DNA of 64,000 nt, taken from Branchipolynoe longqiensis. Its lineage: Eukaryota; Annelida; Polychaeta; Phyllodocida; Polynoidae. How positions within the stretch are numbered: position 1 is the first letter of the stretch; each line of letters starts with the position of its first letter. Below, one piece after another: positions 19,401 through 31,370 of the stretch. The DNA lies in the NCBI GenBank assembly GCA_030323885.1, contig CM059186.1, forward strand, positions 153,917,064 to 153,981,063, read 5' to 3'. A program made the position numbers and the translations under genes. A model generated the notes under the pieces. That model made no database searches. It saw only the letters and a program-made list of their open reading frames with translations, and was not told the origin of the DNA.

Positions 19401-21881
19401 GCATAAAACACAGGTATGTAATTGTATCGATTTTTAATTTACAGGGAGTTTTTTTTTCAGAGCTGATTTAATTATTTCCACGTACATTGTTTCTGCGGTT
19501 TTCCACCTGAATGCCTCCTCTGTAAGTACATTGTCTGGTACTACAGGGGATTCATGTATTCAGCCACTAGACACAGCTGGCGGGATGGCCGAATTAGTTG
19601 AGCGTTCGTCCCCTGTTTTGGTACATCGAGCGATTCGAATCCATGGGTTTGAACCCTAGTTGAGTCAAACCAATGACGTAAAACTTTATACTTGTCGCTT
19701 CCGTGCCAGGCGCTCAGCATTATTAGGAAAGGGAAACACTGGTTGGCTCAGTGTTGGAATAATGTGGATGAGTGGGATATCAGGTCATGGTGTTAGCGGT
19801 GTGGTCTCCCAGTGGGGAAGCACTATATCGTTGCAATGATTGTGCACTGTCACAAGTCGGTACCCGTCCTCATATGACCTTAGATGTTGCCAGGGCGTAA
19901 AACCCTAACAAGCAACCAACTAGACACAGCGCACCACCAGGACCTGCGTCTGACCTTGGATGATTTCCGTACATCTGTTCAGAGCCTTTATTGAGGCTTT
20001 TAAAAAAAACACCACTAGCAAATCAGAGAATCGAACTAGCTCTGTAATATATTTGAAGTTGAAAACAAGCCAGATGAATCCTGCACATAAAAACATGTTT
20101 GAATGCATAGTTGATGCTATTTACAAAGCCAGGCTAAATTTCCTTAAGCCTCGCTTGGAGGCTTTTTTGTTCTTTCTTGACGCTTTAAATGCGGACTTTG
20201 AAATGTTGGTGCCAAACCAAGTCAAATCGCATCCCTCATGGTTGTTGAGAAAGCCCTCGATCATCCTCCGGCTATCACAACAGAGGGCGTCTGAGAAACA
20301 TCCACTCGCCTACCATAGACCATTCGGGGATGTGCGTAACCACTCTTGTATTCTCAATTTTTCTCATATTTCACCCTCTATATCCTGACAAGTTGTGTCC
20401 AACTAAATATGTAAAAAAAAAAATAGTTTGTGACTCCTGGCCGTTTCTTTCCAGATCCTTATATTTCCTGAGGGCACAGATTTTACCCCCAGAACCAAAG
20501 TACGGAGTGATGAGTATGCGCGCAAAAATAATTTAGGAACATACGACTATGTTCTTCACCCAAGAACTACAGGCTCCACGTTTCTTACGCAGCGCATGCG
20601 AGAAGGTATTCCATTAGCTTGTGTACCAGGTGTATACATTTCACGTTGGAAAATAACAGAATGTGTTATGTAGCAATTGTGCATCTTGTGATTAGGCTAT
20701 GTTATGTAGCGATTTTGTTAATTAGGGTGGGATTAGGTTCTATTATATAGCAATTCTGTAAATTATGATGTGATTAGGTGCTGTTATATATACAGGCATG
20801 TGATTTCTCCGATTTTAACCGGAATTCCATTTTTTTTCCCTAGCTGCCGAAACCAGAATTCAGTTTTTTTTAATTCCGGGTTTTTTTTTATGGCCACCGA
20901 AACACCTCTGAAATACACTATTTGCATCCCTCTCGTGACTCAGTGGGATCCTGTGTTTCCCCACGATAACCTTAAAAAAAATTCAGGTTCTCTTTCCTGC
21001 ACCCAATGACATGCCTGTATGTATATAAATTATGTCAATTATAATTGGTGGTGAGCACGTTTATTATGGTATTGTTGTAGTTTTTAATGGTATTGTTGTC
21101 TTATGATAAATATGTACATTATGGTATGCATCATTAATTTGTGGTCCCACCCCCACTCCCAACACTTCCCGGTCCCCTCTGAAAATGTCTCCCCCCCGCC
21201 TCCTCGTAAATGATGGTCTTCAGGTGGTTTTTTTTTTTTAAGTTAAAGGGGGAAAATGAGGATGTAGTCCATTATATAATCAAATACATGTGATAACAAT
21301 AGCATAGACTGATAGAGTGACTTTTTTTTTTTAAAGGTTTTAAAAAAAACTTTGGGAGTAATCACTTTTCCCCCTCCTTTCCCCCGCTCCCAGCCGGCCA
21401 CCTCGATGCGATATACGACGTGTCGATCGGTTACCCGTGCAACTTCCCGCACAGCGAGCCCGAGTTCGTGCTGGGCAAGTACCCGCGCGAGGTGCACTTC
21501 CACATCAAGCGCTACACGCATGCGCACCTGCCCGAAACCGAGGACGGCATGCGCGAGTGGTGCTGCGCGCGGTGGGCCGAGAAGGAGGAGGACCTGCGGC
21601 AGTTCTACGCTGACGGAACCTTCGTGAAACTCGCCGGGAGGCCGACCGACAAGACGCCGCCTAGCGACGCCGAGCAGCAGCTGGCCTACCAGTTCTACGC
21701 CACCATCAGCCTGTGGTGCATCTTCATCGTTGTCGTGTTAGTGTGCCTATATAGCTACACCTTTTTCAGGTGGATGGCAGTTGTGCAGGTGTTGTTCTAC
21801 ATAGTGATGGGGCTCGGAGGCGGGTTTGAGATATTCCAGTGGGCGTATTATAATAGATTCTTCAGTAAGAAGAAAAAGTAG
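16277..21881 (+). CDS. LCLAT1: Lysocardiolipin acyltransferase 1 (partial gene, 4 exons)
   Basis: An ER/mitochondria-associated-membrane acyltransferase that re-acylates lysocardiolipin and other lysophospholipids with acyl-CoA, in cardiolipin remodelling. Exons are 16277-16475, 19301-19413, 20455-20605 and 21394-21881; all have GT/AG borders and matching phases and give 316 residues. The catalytic HX4D motif (NHRTRLDW, His30/Asp35 of this partial protein) distinguishes it from AGPAT5. Further motifs are GWAMQAGGFIF, the substrate-binding IFPEGTD (about 107-113) and VLHPRTTGSTF. Two hydrophobic segments lie near the C-terminus, which ends FFSKKKK, a di-lysine-like ER signal. The family is about 370-415 residues, so roughly 57 N-terminal residues, including the first membrane segment, are missing. 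I could not find that exon; it may lie left of the window. Introns hold SINEs and MITEs. Confidence 0.92.
16557..16978 (+). mobile_element. MITE-4, GGTCGC-motif element in LCLAT1 intron 1
   Basis: Imperfect 28-bp terminal inverted repeats: CTCAGTTACACTACAATTGC at the left and AAGCGTAGTGTGACTGGGGT at the right. Inside are many GGCGAC/GGTCGC-like motifs. It starts about 80 bp after the exon donor. A relative lies at about 26098-26262. Confidence 0.7.
16979..18785. other. LCLAT1 intron 1, anonymous part
   Basis: No coding signal. Holds a (GTT/ATT)n run at about 16990-17030, a (CA)n/(CGCA)n run at 17223-17272 and a C-run at about 17341-17353. Confidence 0.5.
18788..19015 (+). repeat. Interspersed repeat, unoccupied copy (pair with 51034-51655)
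   Basis: Contains CTGGAAAGTCGTGAACTTCA, ATTAAACTGTCCCCACCGAT and CTAAATTAGTCTGAAAT, all shared with 51040-51640. At about 18970 it has CCGTAAATCC where the other copy carries a MITE-1 insertion. The family end resembles CAGGG-type hAT termini. Confidence 0.65.
19301..19413 (+). CDS. LCLAT1: LCLAT1 exon 2 of the visible set
   Basis: Acceptor CTTTACAG/ and donor CAG/GTATGT. Completes the split glycine codon and encodes GWAMQAGGFIFLKRKW through HKTQ, in a whole-codon ending. Confidence 0.92.
19578..19918 (+). mobile_element. SINE S1 in LCLAT1 intron 2
   Basis: Flanked by a perfect 12-bp target-site duplication, ACTAGACACAGC (19566-19577 and 19919-19930). Head GCGGGATGGCCGAATTAGTT, two B-box-like motifs, body and CCTTAGATGTTGCCAGGGCG tail. 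Confidence 0.92.
19940..20390 (+). pseudogene. Possible LINE/RNase H-linker relic
   Basis: An open stretch (19960-20388) with YKARLNFLKPRLEAFLFFLD and HPSWLLRKPSIILRLSQQ. A PPWLL-xPxI motif after a helical basic region is typical of the linker between reverse transcriptase and RNase H in some non-LTR retrotransposons. No catalytic residues are visible and the frame is short, so identification is tentative. It lies within LCLAT1 intron 2 and is not part of the host protein. Confidence 0.3.
20455..20605 (+). CDS. LCLAT1: LCLAT1 exon 3 of the visible set
   Basis: Acceptor TTTCCAG/ and donor AAG/GTATTC. Encodes ILIFPEGTDFTPRTKVRS through TFLTQRMRE plus one base. Contains the PEGT motif. Confidence 0.92.
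20606..21393. other. LCLAT1 intron 3
   Basis: AT-rich, no embedded gene. Includes several long T-runs at about 20828-20890 and 21228-21345, close to the acceptor at 21393. Confidence 0.6.
21394..21881 (+). CDS. LCLAT1: LCLAT1 terminal coding exon
   Basis: Acceptor CTCCCAG/. Encodes GHLDAIYDVSIGY, a PREVHFHIKRY block, WCCARWAEKEEDLRQFY, then two hydrophobic segments and the KKKK tail, stopping at TAG 21879-21881. The exon is much more GC-rich than its surroundings. Confidence 0.92.
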
Positions 21882-22456
21882 TTGCCATAAAGTGATAGGT
21901 GCCTCTCCCTCCTGTTCCTCCTGATGCTCCTCGCAGAACCCAACTTACATAGAGAGATTCAGATGAAAGGTGTATTGGTTGATGCTGAGTAATGTGTATG
22001 AATATGCTGTACTGGTGTAGGGTGATGGGTTAATTAAACGCATGCCGGTATAGCGTGTATTACTGTATGCATGTACGTGAACTCTTAGTGGAGTATACTT
22101 CCCAGGCCTTAATACGGAAGCATGTAGTACTGCACACAATACGTAATGGTCCACAAGATTCGGTCGATCCTGTGACAAGTCTCATGAGAAACCAAATAGA
22201 AATGTCACATTTGTGTGAGGGCGGCGTTTCGCACTGTGTATCGATTTGTCTCACACCCTTATTACTCATTATTTCAACGCGTGTTCAATAGCAGCTATCA
22301 ATGTAATTGTGTACGAAACATCGGAATAGTTCAATACGGGATTACCTCATTTTCGGTTCATGTACAGTTTAATGTGCATGTTTACCTGAGCTAGTATTTG
22401 GCTTTGTTCAGAGGTGAGGGCATCATTGTAGCATGTGTAATAATACTAATAACGTA

Positions 22457-22559
22457 AATAAAGTTTGTCGCCCTTACACCCCCACCCCCTTTTTTTACGT
22501 GCATTATTTTTGTTATATATATAAAATATTTTGTAAATATAGTTTATTCATGGAATAAA
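22457..22559 (+). promoter_or_regulatory. LCLAT1 polyadenylation signals
   Basis: AATAAA at 22457-22462 and at 22554-22559, about 580-680 bp after the stop codon, each followed by GT/T-rich sequence. Either could end the transcript. Confidence 0.6.
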
Positions 22560-22678
22560 ATCTTTAGTCAGCTTAGTCAGTGCTGGGGTACTGCCTTTTC
22601 GGACAATCCAGTTATTTACCATATACATATTACATACCTTTACTACCACCTTTGCTACCTGTATGTACACTTCATGCT

Positions 22679-22804
22679 GCCCACGATACGAAGCCGCAGG
22701 CAGAGTGTCGTATGCAGTGTACAATACCGATACAAGTATATCTGAGCCTTATATATATAGATATGCTGCATACAACACTCAGCCTGCGGCTTTGTATCGT
22801 GGAC
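22679..22804. repeat. Imperfect 40-bp foldback beyond LCLAT1
   Basis: CACGATACGAAGCCGCAGGC (22682 on) and its imperfect complement GCCTGCGGCTTTGTATCGTG (22780-22800) form arms of about 40 bp, about 36 matching, around a 45-nt AT-rich loop. Confidence 0.75.
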
Positions 22805-23880
22805 GTCGTGCAGTGTACATGCCGGTGGGTGAAGTCTTTACTGTGCTGCCTACTGCGGCATTATGTGGCGATTTAGTTAATGCGCGTTGCTTTGATCACG
22901 TGAAGACCGCAGCCTCTCTAGTCTGCTCTATTTGGTCCCTTATCTAACCTAGTCTCTCCAAGTGCCTTAGTATCTAAGGCATGTCAACAAGAGAGATAAC
23001 GTCGAGGATAACTTGGCGTAGGGCTTATCGGTGGTAGAGCGGTCATTGAGTTCGATGAGTGCTGAACGTTGGCACTCTCCTCATCCTGGTAAGTCTTGTT
23101 AGAAGTTATTGGGCTCCCTGTCTTTGGTCACATATAAAAAGTCCTCTTATAACTGAGTATCACAGTTTAAACGTTTTTAGTTTTGTTGTTCTTTTAATAA
23201 CCATACCCCACCATCCTCTGTTGTCTTGCTCCCCCCCCCCCCCCTTTCCCCATCAACTGGTTCTCAGGTGATAGCTATCATCACCCTTGACCCGTCGCTT
23301 ACCTGACAGCATTCCTTTGCACCTTAACAGCCCTCCGTCTATATCAATGCCCATATGGATAAACAGGCTTATAGTTGTACCATTAACACCCAGCAAACTC
23401 AGTTCCAGCAGTTAGACAAGCTTCCTGAGAGAGTTGACAAAAAGAGAATTAAACTGACCGTCGTCCGACCAAACCGTAACCATAAAGTGCTCATATCATA
23501 CCTGTACGTTTACTGTTGCTCAAGATGTATATCGTCCCGAAATAGTGCATGTGATATGTTGACCCTGTTCCCTTGGACAGCTCCTTGATTCTTTAGTGGT
23601 GATATATATCTCTTATGACGTGGACTATGCTGATATTGACCGTGTACCTGCGTCTCCGCGAGGGTGGTGACGCCCTGTGCCTGTGCCTGTCTGTGCAGCG
23701 TTAATAGCACTGTACTAGAGTAGCCTCGATGTGGGAGCCTATGGGGGGGCCACGTCACTAACGGCACGCCTATTCTAGGTGGCCGCAGCATATTGCCGAC
23801 TGGCCGGCCCTTTTGTAGTGGTTATGACATGGCTCTTCCCTCCCCCCACCCTCTCCCTAATTAACCCCCGATTCCCCATC
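22805..23880. other. Intergenic, no gene seen
   Basis: No exon recognised. It has a C-run at about 23231-23245 and a weak tRNA-like motif near 23030-23095 that lacks a good B box. Confidence 0.4.
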
Positions 23881-24303
23881 CCTCAAGGAGTTAGGACTGT
23901 CACTTGCCCTGGCCTCATCCATGATCCCGGGTGCACTCGGTCATGCATCAACTATCATCCCCATCCCCCAAGGAGTTGGTACTGTCACGTGCCCTGGCCT
24001 CATCCATGACTCCGGGTAAACTCTGGGTCATGCATCAACTGTCATCCCCATCCCCCAAGGAGTTGGTACTGTCACGTGCCCTAGCCTCATCCATGACCCC
24101 AGGTGCACTCATGGTCATGCATCAACTGTCATCTCCATCCCCCCAAGAAGTTAGTACTGTCACGTGCCCTGGCCTCATCCATGACCCCGGGTGGTCTCAG
24201 GGTCATGCATCAGTCATCCCCATCCCCTAATGAGTTAGTACTGTCACGTGCCCTGGCCTCACCCATGACCCTAGGAGCACTCGGGGTCATGCATGAACTG
24301 TGA
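23881..24303. repeat. Minisatellite, about 86-bp unit, five copies
   Basis: Units begin near 23884, 23969, 24056, 24144 and 24228 (spacing 84-88 bp). Each contains ACTGTCACGTGCCCTGGCCT and GGTCATGCATCAACTGTCAT. Open frames across it come from the repeat alone. Confidence 0.88.
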
Positions 24304-24375
24304 GGCATCTGTCTAATCCATCTACTTCCTTCAAACCTAAATCATCTCTCCTTCCCTCGCCCCACCCCACCCCGT

Positions 24376-24420
24376 CCTGATATGACCTTAGATGTTGCCA
24401 GGACGTAATAGTTCCAACTA
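24376..24420 (+). mobile_element. SINE S1 tail fragment
   Basis: Only the 3' motif remains: CCTGATATGACCTTAGATGT then TGCCAGGACGTAA. Confidence 0.7.
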
Positions 24421-26097
24421 CCACCCCACCCTTCTCCCCACCCTCACCTTCAAGACATTGAAATGCGCTAATAGGCAATTTAACCAGGATATTGATTATG
24501 CTTTCACTGTATTAACATTATTAATAATAACTGCCCTTTAAATTGTTTTACTTTTTTATGTATTTAAACATGAGAAAATGAGTGCATTGTTCTTTTTGCA
24601 GTGTGTTCGGCATGTGTGAACGTTGGGTATTGTGGAGTGAGTAGATGATGTGCATGAGATGACCGACCCAACTGTGTATAGTTTTTAGAGTTGTTGCGTT
24701 CAGAGGAGTAACCACACGCCAGTAGTTGTATTCACGTTAGTCCTGCCACACATGTACATGATACCTAAGCAATGACCCCCCACCTCCCCCTATGGTTTTT
24801 CTGCTTTTTTTCCTGCCCCCAATTCCCCCCCCCCCCCCATCAAATCATTTATTACATTTAAACAAAAATAATAAAGAGAAGTATGGGTATATATATATAT
24901 AGTCGAACACTATCTTTAAGACTAGCTTTTAAGTACCTATTTGTAAGGATATCACAACTAGTCATGCATATATAATATAATATATAACGCGCCCACCCTT
25001 TACAACTGAAAGTAATATATATTAATCATGAATCAATCCAGTATGTTACCAGGAAATCTTGCATTAATGTAACCTCGGTTTTGTTGGTGCTGCATTATTT
25101 TGATACTCTTAATTTAATTATTCAAGTATGCAAATTGATTTTGGTGTATAAAATACTACAATGCGTGTGTGTGTTTTTGTTGGTGTAATCAACTAAGATG
25201 ATGTATATCTGGTAGCTATGAGAGCGTGCTTCTCACTGAAAGCAACTGTGAGCCGCTGCCTTTAATCAACCGATATGTACAAACCATTGGGCCGGCTGCT
25301 AGACTGTCTACAGGATCAGTGCCAGGTGGTCGAGTGTAAGGGTCTAGTATAACGTGGGTTTCGGGCAGGAAGAGCTCATGCCCATATAAGCAAAGATGAA
25401 AGATTTCGCGGATTTCCGCCATTTTTTTATATTTACCGATTAACATTAAACCGTTTATAATCACACTCATATGACATTAGATGTTGCTAGAACATCAAGC
25501 CCAAACAAAAGAGAGGGCGATAATATACTTAGTAGAACAAGAACAGTTGAAACCTGACTTCCAGCATTTTCTAACGATTCCCTGACAGTGCTAATCCTAT
25601 GGGAGAAAATCCGCATTTTCGCGGAAATTCACTGTTAGCGCAAAGGTTTAGGTCTGATTTCCGCTTTTTTATATTTTTTATCGGAGACCACTTTCATCCC
25701 TGCGTAAGGAAGGACATCAGGGGCGTTTTCGGTTCATGCAAACCTAAAGCAAGCGATGCGGAATGAGTTAAATTCTTGCAGCTAGTCCGGGGTCGCTGAC
25801 CGCTGCTGACCGCCAAGCTAAATTCAGGCTAGGTTTAATTGGGAAGTTGTGGGTGGGTGGGTGGGTGGGTGGGTGGGAGGTGGGAGGGGTAGTCTTTGAA
25901 TAAATGGCATACTTCACATTGCCGAACCATTCACTCTCTTCCTCCTCCACCACCACCCCCTCGATTTGGAAAGAGTTAAATAAAATAAATAAATAAATTA
26001 CAGTGCTACTTTAGCGTGCGGTCTACCAGGACTTCAACCGTAACCTTAAAAGTTAAATAGGGATAAAAGAAAACCCCATCTGACCTGACTTGACCTC
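24421..26097. other. Intergenic, no gene seen
   Basis: Contains poly-C at about 24826-24838, an eroded S1 tail at 25470-25500 and a (GGGT)n run at 25851-25876. A block at about 25560-25695 shares the TCCCTGACAGTG and GATTTCCGC motifs with repeats at 41300-41590 and 48990-49210. Confidence 0.45.
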
Positions 26098-26262
26098 ATT
26101 GCGACCATTTTGGTCGCATGGAGGTTGCAACTACTGCACTAAAAATCTTGCAAACCAAATGGTCGCCCAGAGGTCGGCGACCATTGCTTTGGTCGCAATC
26201 AGGTCGCAAAAAGGTGAGTCCTTTGGTGCAGAGTGGTCGCAAGCCGTAGTGTGACTGAGGCT
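26098..26262 (-). mobile_element. MITE-4 relative, GGTCGC motifs
   Basis: Right end AAGCCGTAGTGTGACTGAGG matches the terminus of the element at 16557-16978. The interior has at least seven GGTCGC or GCGACC motifs. The left end is not clear. Confidence 0.6.
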
Positions 26263-26279
26263 TTACTAAATGGATATGA

Positions 26280-26530
26280 TTATCCTATCGATCCTGCTCA
26301 TTGGACACATTTGCAGTTTGGGATATTTTCCGTTCCAACCGTCCACAACTGGTTCATCAAAGGCTGCGGTATGTGCTGTCCTGTCTGTATGAAAGTGCAT
26401 ATAAAAGACCCCTTGCTGCTTATCGGAAAGAGTAGTCTATGTGCCAGCAGCATGTTTCCTCCAAAGAAATGTCAGAATGACCATATGTTTGATGTCCAAC
26501 AGCCTATCATAAAAATCAATGTGCTCTAGA
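26280..26530 (+). mobile_element. SINE S2, 5'-truncated
   Basis: Shares with 14004-14395 the GATCCTGCTCATTGGACACA, ATGTGCTGTCCTGTCTGT, CATATAAAAGACCCCTTGCT and TGTCAGAATGACCATATGTT blocks. The tRNA-like head is missing. Confidence 0.8.
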
Positions 26531-26533
26531 GGC

Positions 26534-28036
26534 ATCAGATAAAACAAACTTTTTACTAAATGGATGTGGCTAAAATAGCACCTAAATTGATCAATTACCA
26601 TCTACATATCGACTCACTTTTCAGTGTTTTGAAGTCTGGCTCGGTCGGAGAGTGAGCGCACGATACGAGTATTGTATTGTTTTAGAACATTGAGCACTAG
26701 TTTGGAGGGAGTTAGTTTTGCGGGGTGTGAGTCCTTTAGATTACAACGGCGTATGTGCATACGCGTATGCCTGCTTATAATCCGAGTGCTGTTGCAAGGT
26801 TGTTACATTAGATTATGTGCATAGTTAGACAATAGTGAGAGCCGTGTGTTGACGGGATATTATTGTGTGAGGCACAATTTGGGTTAGAGCTATGTATTAA
26901 TTACCCTTGACTGTTAGAATGCAGTTAAACTCGCCCAAACCTAGTTGATTTGAGACTGGAACTATAGTGGACATGATTCAGTTGATTAGTAGCCAATTGA
27001 TTGTTCACTCACCAAGCTTTTTTTAATTGATTGCACCGAATATATATATATGTACATTATTCCACCACATACTAGTACAGAACCACACCACATCGCATCA
27101 TACATCGCATAACCTCACTTAGCTGAACAACGATAGTCGTATGTGTTGTATGTAATACTTCGACAAACCAGAGATGTGCCCAACACCTCATCACAGTGGT
27201 TCCTGTACATACAGGTTCCTGTACACTCAGATGTCACTGTGCCGGTGTACTACTATGCGGTCATCCTATTCATGCAGTGGAAGCTCCAGCCAGACCGAGA
27301 TAACCAGCGAATAACATTTTCAGTTGGCTTCTGTTTGTATACTTGTAGCTTAAGGATGCTTGTTTTACAATGACCCTATATCTGAACTATCGAGTGTTGA
27401 CTGGGACCAGTGTGAAGTGTAATGTGTAAAAGAACGCGGCTGCTGTATCATAACCATTATAAATCAGCACATTTGACGCACACAAAAAGAGATGTTTTGT
27501 TTCATCCATTGAAATCAGCAATCTCCCAAACAAATGAAAACACTGAGGGACAACCACCACGCGTGTACGTCGGTCTTATGGAAGAGAATATTGGGTTAAA
27601 ATTAGATCATGTACTTATTGTATTTCGTTTGAGAAATTGTAACAAAAATATTATTGTAATTTTAGAGCATTAATTTTGGTGACATTCCCCAGTTATAATC
27701 CTGTATCATAACTGATCTCAGGCAGGGTGGGGTGAACAGGGATTTACATGTATCGACATGTGTTTTAATTTTTGAGTTTAATGAATTAGACTTTGTGTGA
27801 TAAGATTTGTAGTTACAGCGTAAATGTCCTCTACTTCGCGTCAGTAATTTATGTAGACGGTATCGTATTAATATATATAAGATGGACGGACATAAGTTTA
27901 TCGGTTGTACATGTTGTGATATACTAATTTATGTACCAATAAATTGTTTTAAAGTTACGAAATATAATATTGAATTTGTTTAGTTTTTTGACAGTTGATT
28001 CATGTTCCCTTTGATAAAAGAAACTACAAATTATGT
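26534..28036. other. Intergenic, no gene seen
   Basis: No exon or clear repeat recognised. The missing IDH3G 5' exon(s) could lie anywhere from here to 37945, but I found no convincing transit-peptide exon. Confidence 0.4.
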
Positions 28037-28326
28037 ATAGTTAGTACTGTGACGTGTCCGGAGCCATCTTGGATTACGAGCACCCTTGCCTAGCCCTGTT
28101 GTGAATGTATGCTGATGCAGTAACATCATTTTCCTTGTGTTTTGAGCTGTTCTGGGCAGTTTACATCCAATGTGTTTACTTTCAGCACCTAAACAATAAC
28201 TTTTGAGGCCAAACTGCTCAAAACAGTGACAAATAAACCAACAAATAGTAAATAAGCTCAATGTAGACAGGTGCAAGATGACCACCAAAAGTTGCCTCAT
28301 GACGTCATTACACCCCCTCTATACTA
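28037..28326 (-). mobile_element. MITE-3 copy
   Basis: A roughly 290-bp element also present in opposite orientation at 32686-33008. Shared blocks include TGACGTCATTACACCCCCTC at the end, and TGCTGATGCAGTAACATCAT and GTGACAAATAAACCAACAAA inside. Non-coding. Confidence 0.8.
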
Positions 28327-29037
28327 GGCATACTGACTAGAACCGGCTTCAAGAAACTCCCTTACCAGGAGAGTGTTCAATGTGTGGAACAGCCTTCCGG
28401 GTTGTGTTGTGGATGTCACGAATGAAGAATTGACAGTGGAGAGATGAAAACTTGTAATCATTGTATATAAATTTTGTGAATAGCAGTTCTGACCATAGAT
28501 AAATTCAATTCATTATTTCAAACTCAGGATTATGGTAATTACATATTTTGGTCCATGATAGGTAGATATAAAAATAAATGTGAATAAGATATAGGTAATA
28601 GTATGAATATACTACCATACTAACCCATATCAAAATGTTGGTCTACATACAGTAGTTTTTACCAAGGCCTCCATATGGCAGACATAAATCTGAGATCACT
28701 CTCTTGTATTTTCACAAATCCCTGTATTATAGCATTTTCTGACTTGTCAATTATTATTATTGAATATTAGATTGCTGATAACAGCCTGGAAGGTTGGCAC
28801 ATCAATATTGGCAAACAGCTGACTAGCACTGTGATTCCTAGGTAGACGGAGTAATAACCTCATAATGTGCTACATTCAGTGTTCTAATGGTATACATTCT
28901 ATAGTTCCACCAAATCTGAGCAGTATACAAGGGAGTACAGAAAGTAATAAATATATTTACCTTGACATCAGCTGTAAGCCTACACGTATGAAATTTCCTG
29001 ATGAGCATATTTCCCTGAGCATATAACTTGTGATATA
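28327..29037. other. Intergenic, no gene seen
   Basis: AT-rich, nothing recognisable. Confidence 0.4.
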
Positions 29038-29999
29038 TCACCCGTATCAGGGCCGCGTTCAGGGTACGCCTCCGCAAGGTCTCAGAGACGCCTTTTGGCC
29101 TATTTCCGTTCAGGGTGCATCTCGGAGACGCCTCCCATTTCAGACAGGAGATAAAAAGCGCCTCGAAAATGGCTGCCGTATTCAGTGATTTCAGCCAATC
29201 AGAGTGCTTCTTTTCTATTGCAAATGGCTACCGCCTTTGGGGGCAGACATTTTTGAGGCGACCAACTGCTTTTGCCGTTCAGACTAGCGTAACGTCAGGG
29301 ATTTCTCGGAGGCATACCTAGATAACAGATTCACCCTGGTGGCCTAATTGTAGTACATGGGTGAACGACAACGTAGTATAAATACAGGCGAAAATAGCTT
29401 TAGTATGGAACAGGAAGTAGAATGCCTGGTTCCAGTATCAAATGGGTACTTACATCGGCACAGAGTTGGTGAAATGGGTGAGAATGCAAAAAGACAATAT
29501 GGTGGCGATAGAACACCGTCAATTTCACCTCTAAATTCGATTAAACTATGTTTTATTATATTTTTCAACTCAAAGGTAGTGGGGAAATATGAAGAGATAT
29601 ATAAAGAATAAGTGTTGCTTCTTAGATTGTGAATTAGATGCATGCGCATAATAATGACATCTCTTCCGAATCATTAGACTACAATATCTAAACGCAACTT
29701 GTGACAGTCAGTCAGTAAAGCGCCTGTCACACCTTACCGGATTGAGTACCGGACACCACCGGACAAAGAATTTGTTAGTCCGGTGGTGTCCGGTAACAAA
29801 ATGTATCGAAATGGAGCGTAATTGGGTCAACTGCCACCGGACGAAACGAACCCCAATGGATAAGTACCATACATGTACCGGAAGAGAACCAGACGAAACG
29901 AACACCAACGGACAAGTACCATACATGTACCGGCCGAGAACTGGATGGACGGACCATCAACCGGACAAATAAATAAATATCAGCAGGAGCCCCTATGCA

Positions 30000-30378
30000 G
30001 CACAATGTGTGTGTTGTGTGTATTGTATGTATTGTGAGTTTTGTATGTGTTGTGTTACTGTTAGTGTGTGTTGTGTATTGTATGTGTTGTGTGTATTATA
30101 TGTATTGTGCATATTGTGTGTGTTGTGTATTGCATGTTTTGTGTGTATTGTGCGTATTGTATTTATTGTGCATATTGTGATTTTTCTGTGTGTTGTGTAT
30201 TGTATGTGTTGTGTGTATTTTGAGTTTTCTGCGTATTGTATGTATTGTGAGTTTTGTGTCTGTTGTGTTATTGTGTGTTGTGAGTATTGTATTATTGTAT
30301 GCATTGTGAGTTGTGAGAATTGTGTGTATTGTATGTGTTGTGTGAATTGTATGTGTGTATGTTGTGGTGTGTGTGTTT
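30000..30378. repeat. TG-rich minisatellite
   Basis: Irregular units such as TGTGTGTATTGTATGTGT and TATTGTG. Cysteine/valine/tyrosine-rich open frames on + and threonine/histidine-rich ones on - are by-products. Confidence 0.88.
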
Positions 30379-30785
30379 GCTAACTGAACATATTGTTCAG
30401 AATCGTGATACAAGCTTCGCAAATCGCTATGCAATAAGTACAACGTATTGTGTGAAACCGCAAACCATATTTAATGATGATATAATAATTGGTTAAAAGG
30501 CTGTACAAAAATAATTTGTAATCCATTTCCGAATTGGAAATTGAGAAGCAATTTGTTGTCAATCAGAATTAACAAAACAGAATGGTAAAACCGGACACAT
30601 ACAGATGGGTACCGGACATGAACCAGACAAACTGGACACCAACCAGACACGTCAGTCCGGTGGTGTCCGGTAGAAGTTTTGTGCATGTTCAAAACTTGTA
30701 CCGGACACCGCCAGATGGGTACCGGACATGTACCGGACATTGCCGTATTTCACCGGACAGTGTCCGGTTCATGTCCAGTTCCCCT

Positions 30786-31365
30786 GGGCCTATATGCAGG
30801 AGTCGGTGGTAGCGGGTTTTGGTGTTACAGCCTATTACCGGGTAGCTATCGCCGACGTCGAGAACTGTGTCAAGTTGTATGCAGGAGCGCGCAACACTTT
30901 GATTATAGCTACCCGTTCGAATCGACGAAGGTACAGTCAACAAACCGCCGCAGCCGCCGACTGCCCGCCGCTCGACCAGCTCGCACGCGCACTGCAGTAC
31001 GCTGTTGACCGAGCGCGCGGCAGTGCGGCGCGTTCCTCCTACTTCGTCGATTCGAAAATATAACTATTAATATCACCGCCAATGCGGCGGTAGCCTTAAT
31101 AACGCTTCGAATTTAGGGTTAAATTGATAAAATTTCACTTATTGCGTATGTAATTCTGTTAAATATGACACCATTGAATAGATTTGGGCCTAGTAAACTC
31201 GCTATACCTCCTATCTATCAGAGGTAAGGTACCACCGGTTAAGCCTTTGGTGTTAGGCCTATCACCGACTCCCGCATCCAACTTTTCGCCGCTACCCGGG
31301 AAATTCCCGGCTACCACCGTTTCGGCTCACTACCACCGAATACCACCGACTCCTGCATATAGGCC
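30786..31365. mobile_element. Nested element with 26-bp terminal inverted repeats
   Basis: Left end GGCCTATATGCAGGAGTCGG and right end CCGACTCCTGCATATAGGCC are inverted copies, continuing into TGGTA/TACCA. About 580 bp long, GC-rich, with many internal inverted motifs. Non-coding. Confidence 0.78.
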
Positions 31366-31370
31366 CAGTC

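Noticed and set aside
23931..24303. Frame with repeated HQLSSPSPKELVLSRALASS blocks
   Set aside because: Repeat length near a multiple of three keeps the frame open; it is a minisatellite with no start context or domain.
29993..30443. Several overlapping 60-124-residue frames on both strands
   Set aside because: They come from the TG-rich minisatellite; composition is entirely repeat-driven.
30728..31063. 111-residue open frame with an Ala/Arg-rich end
   Set aside because: Lies across the border of two nested inverted-repeat elements; no domain and no splice context for the missing IDH3G transit-peptide exon.
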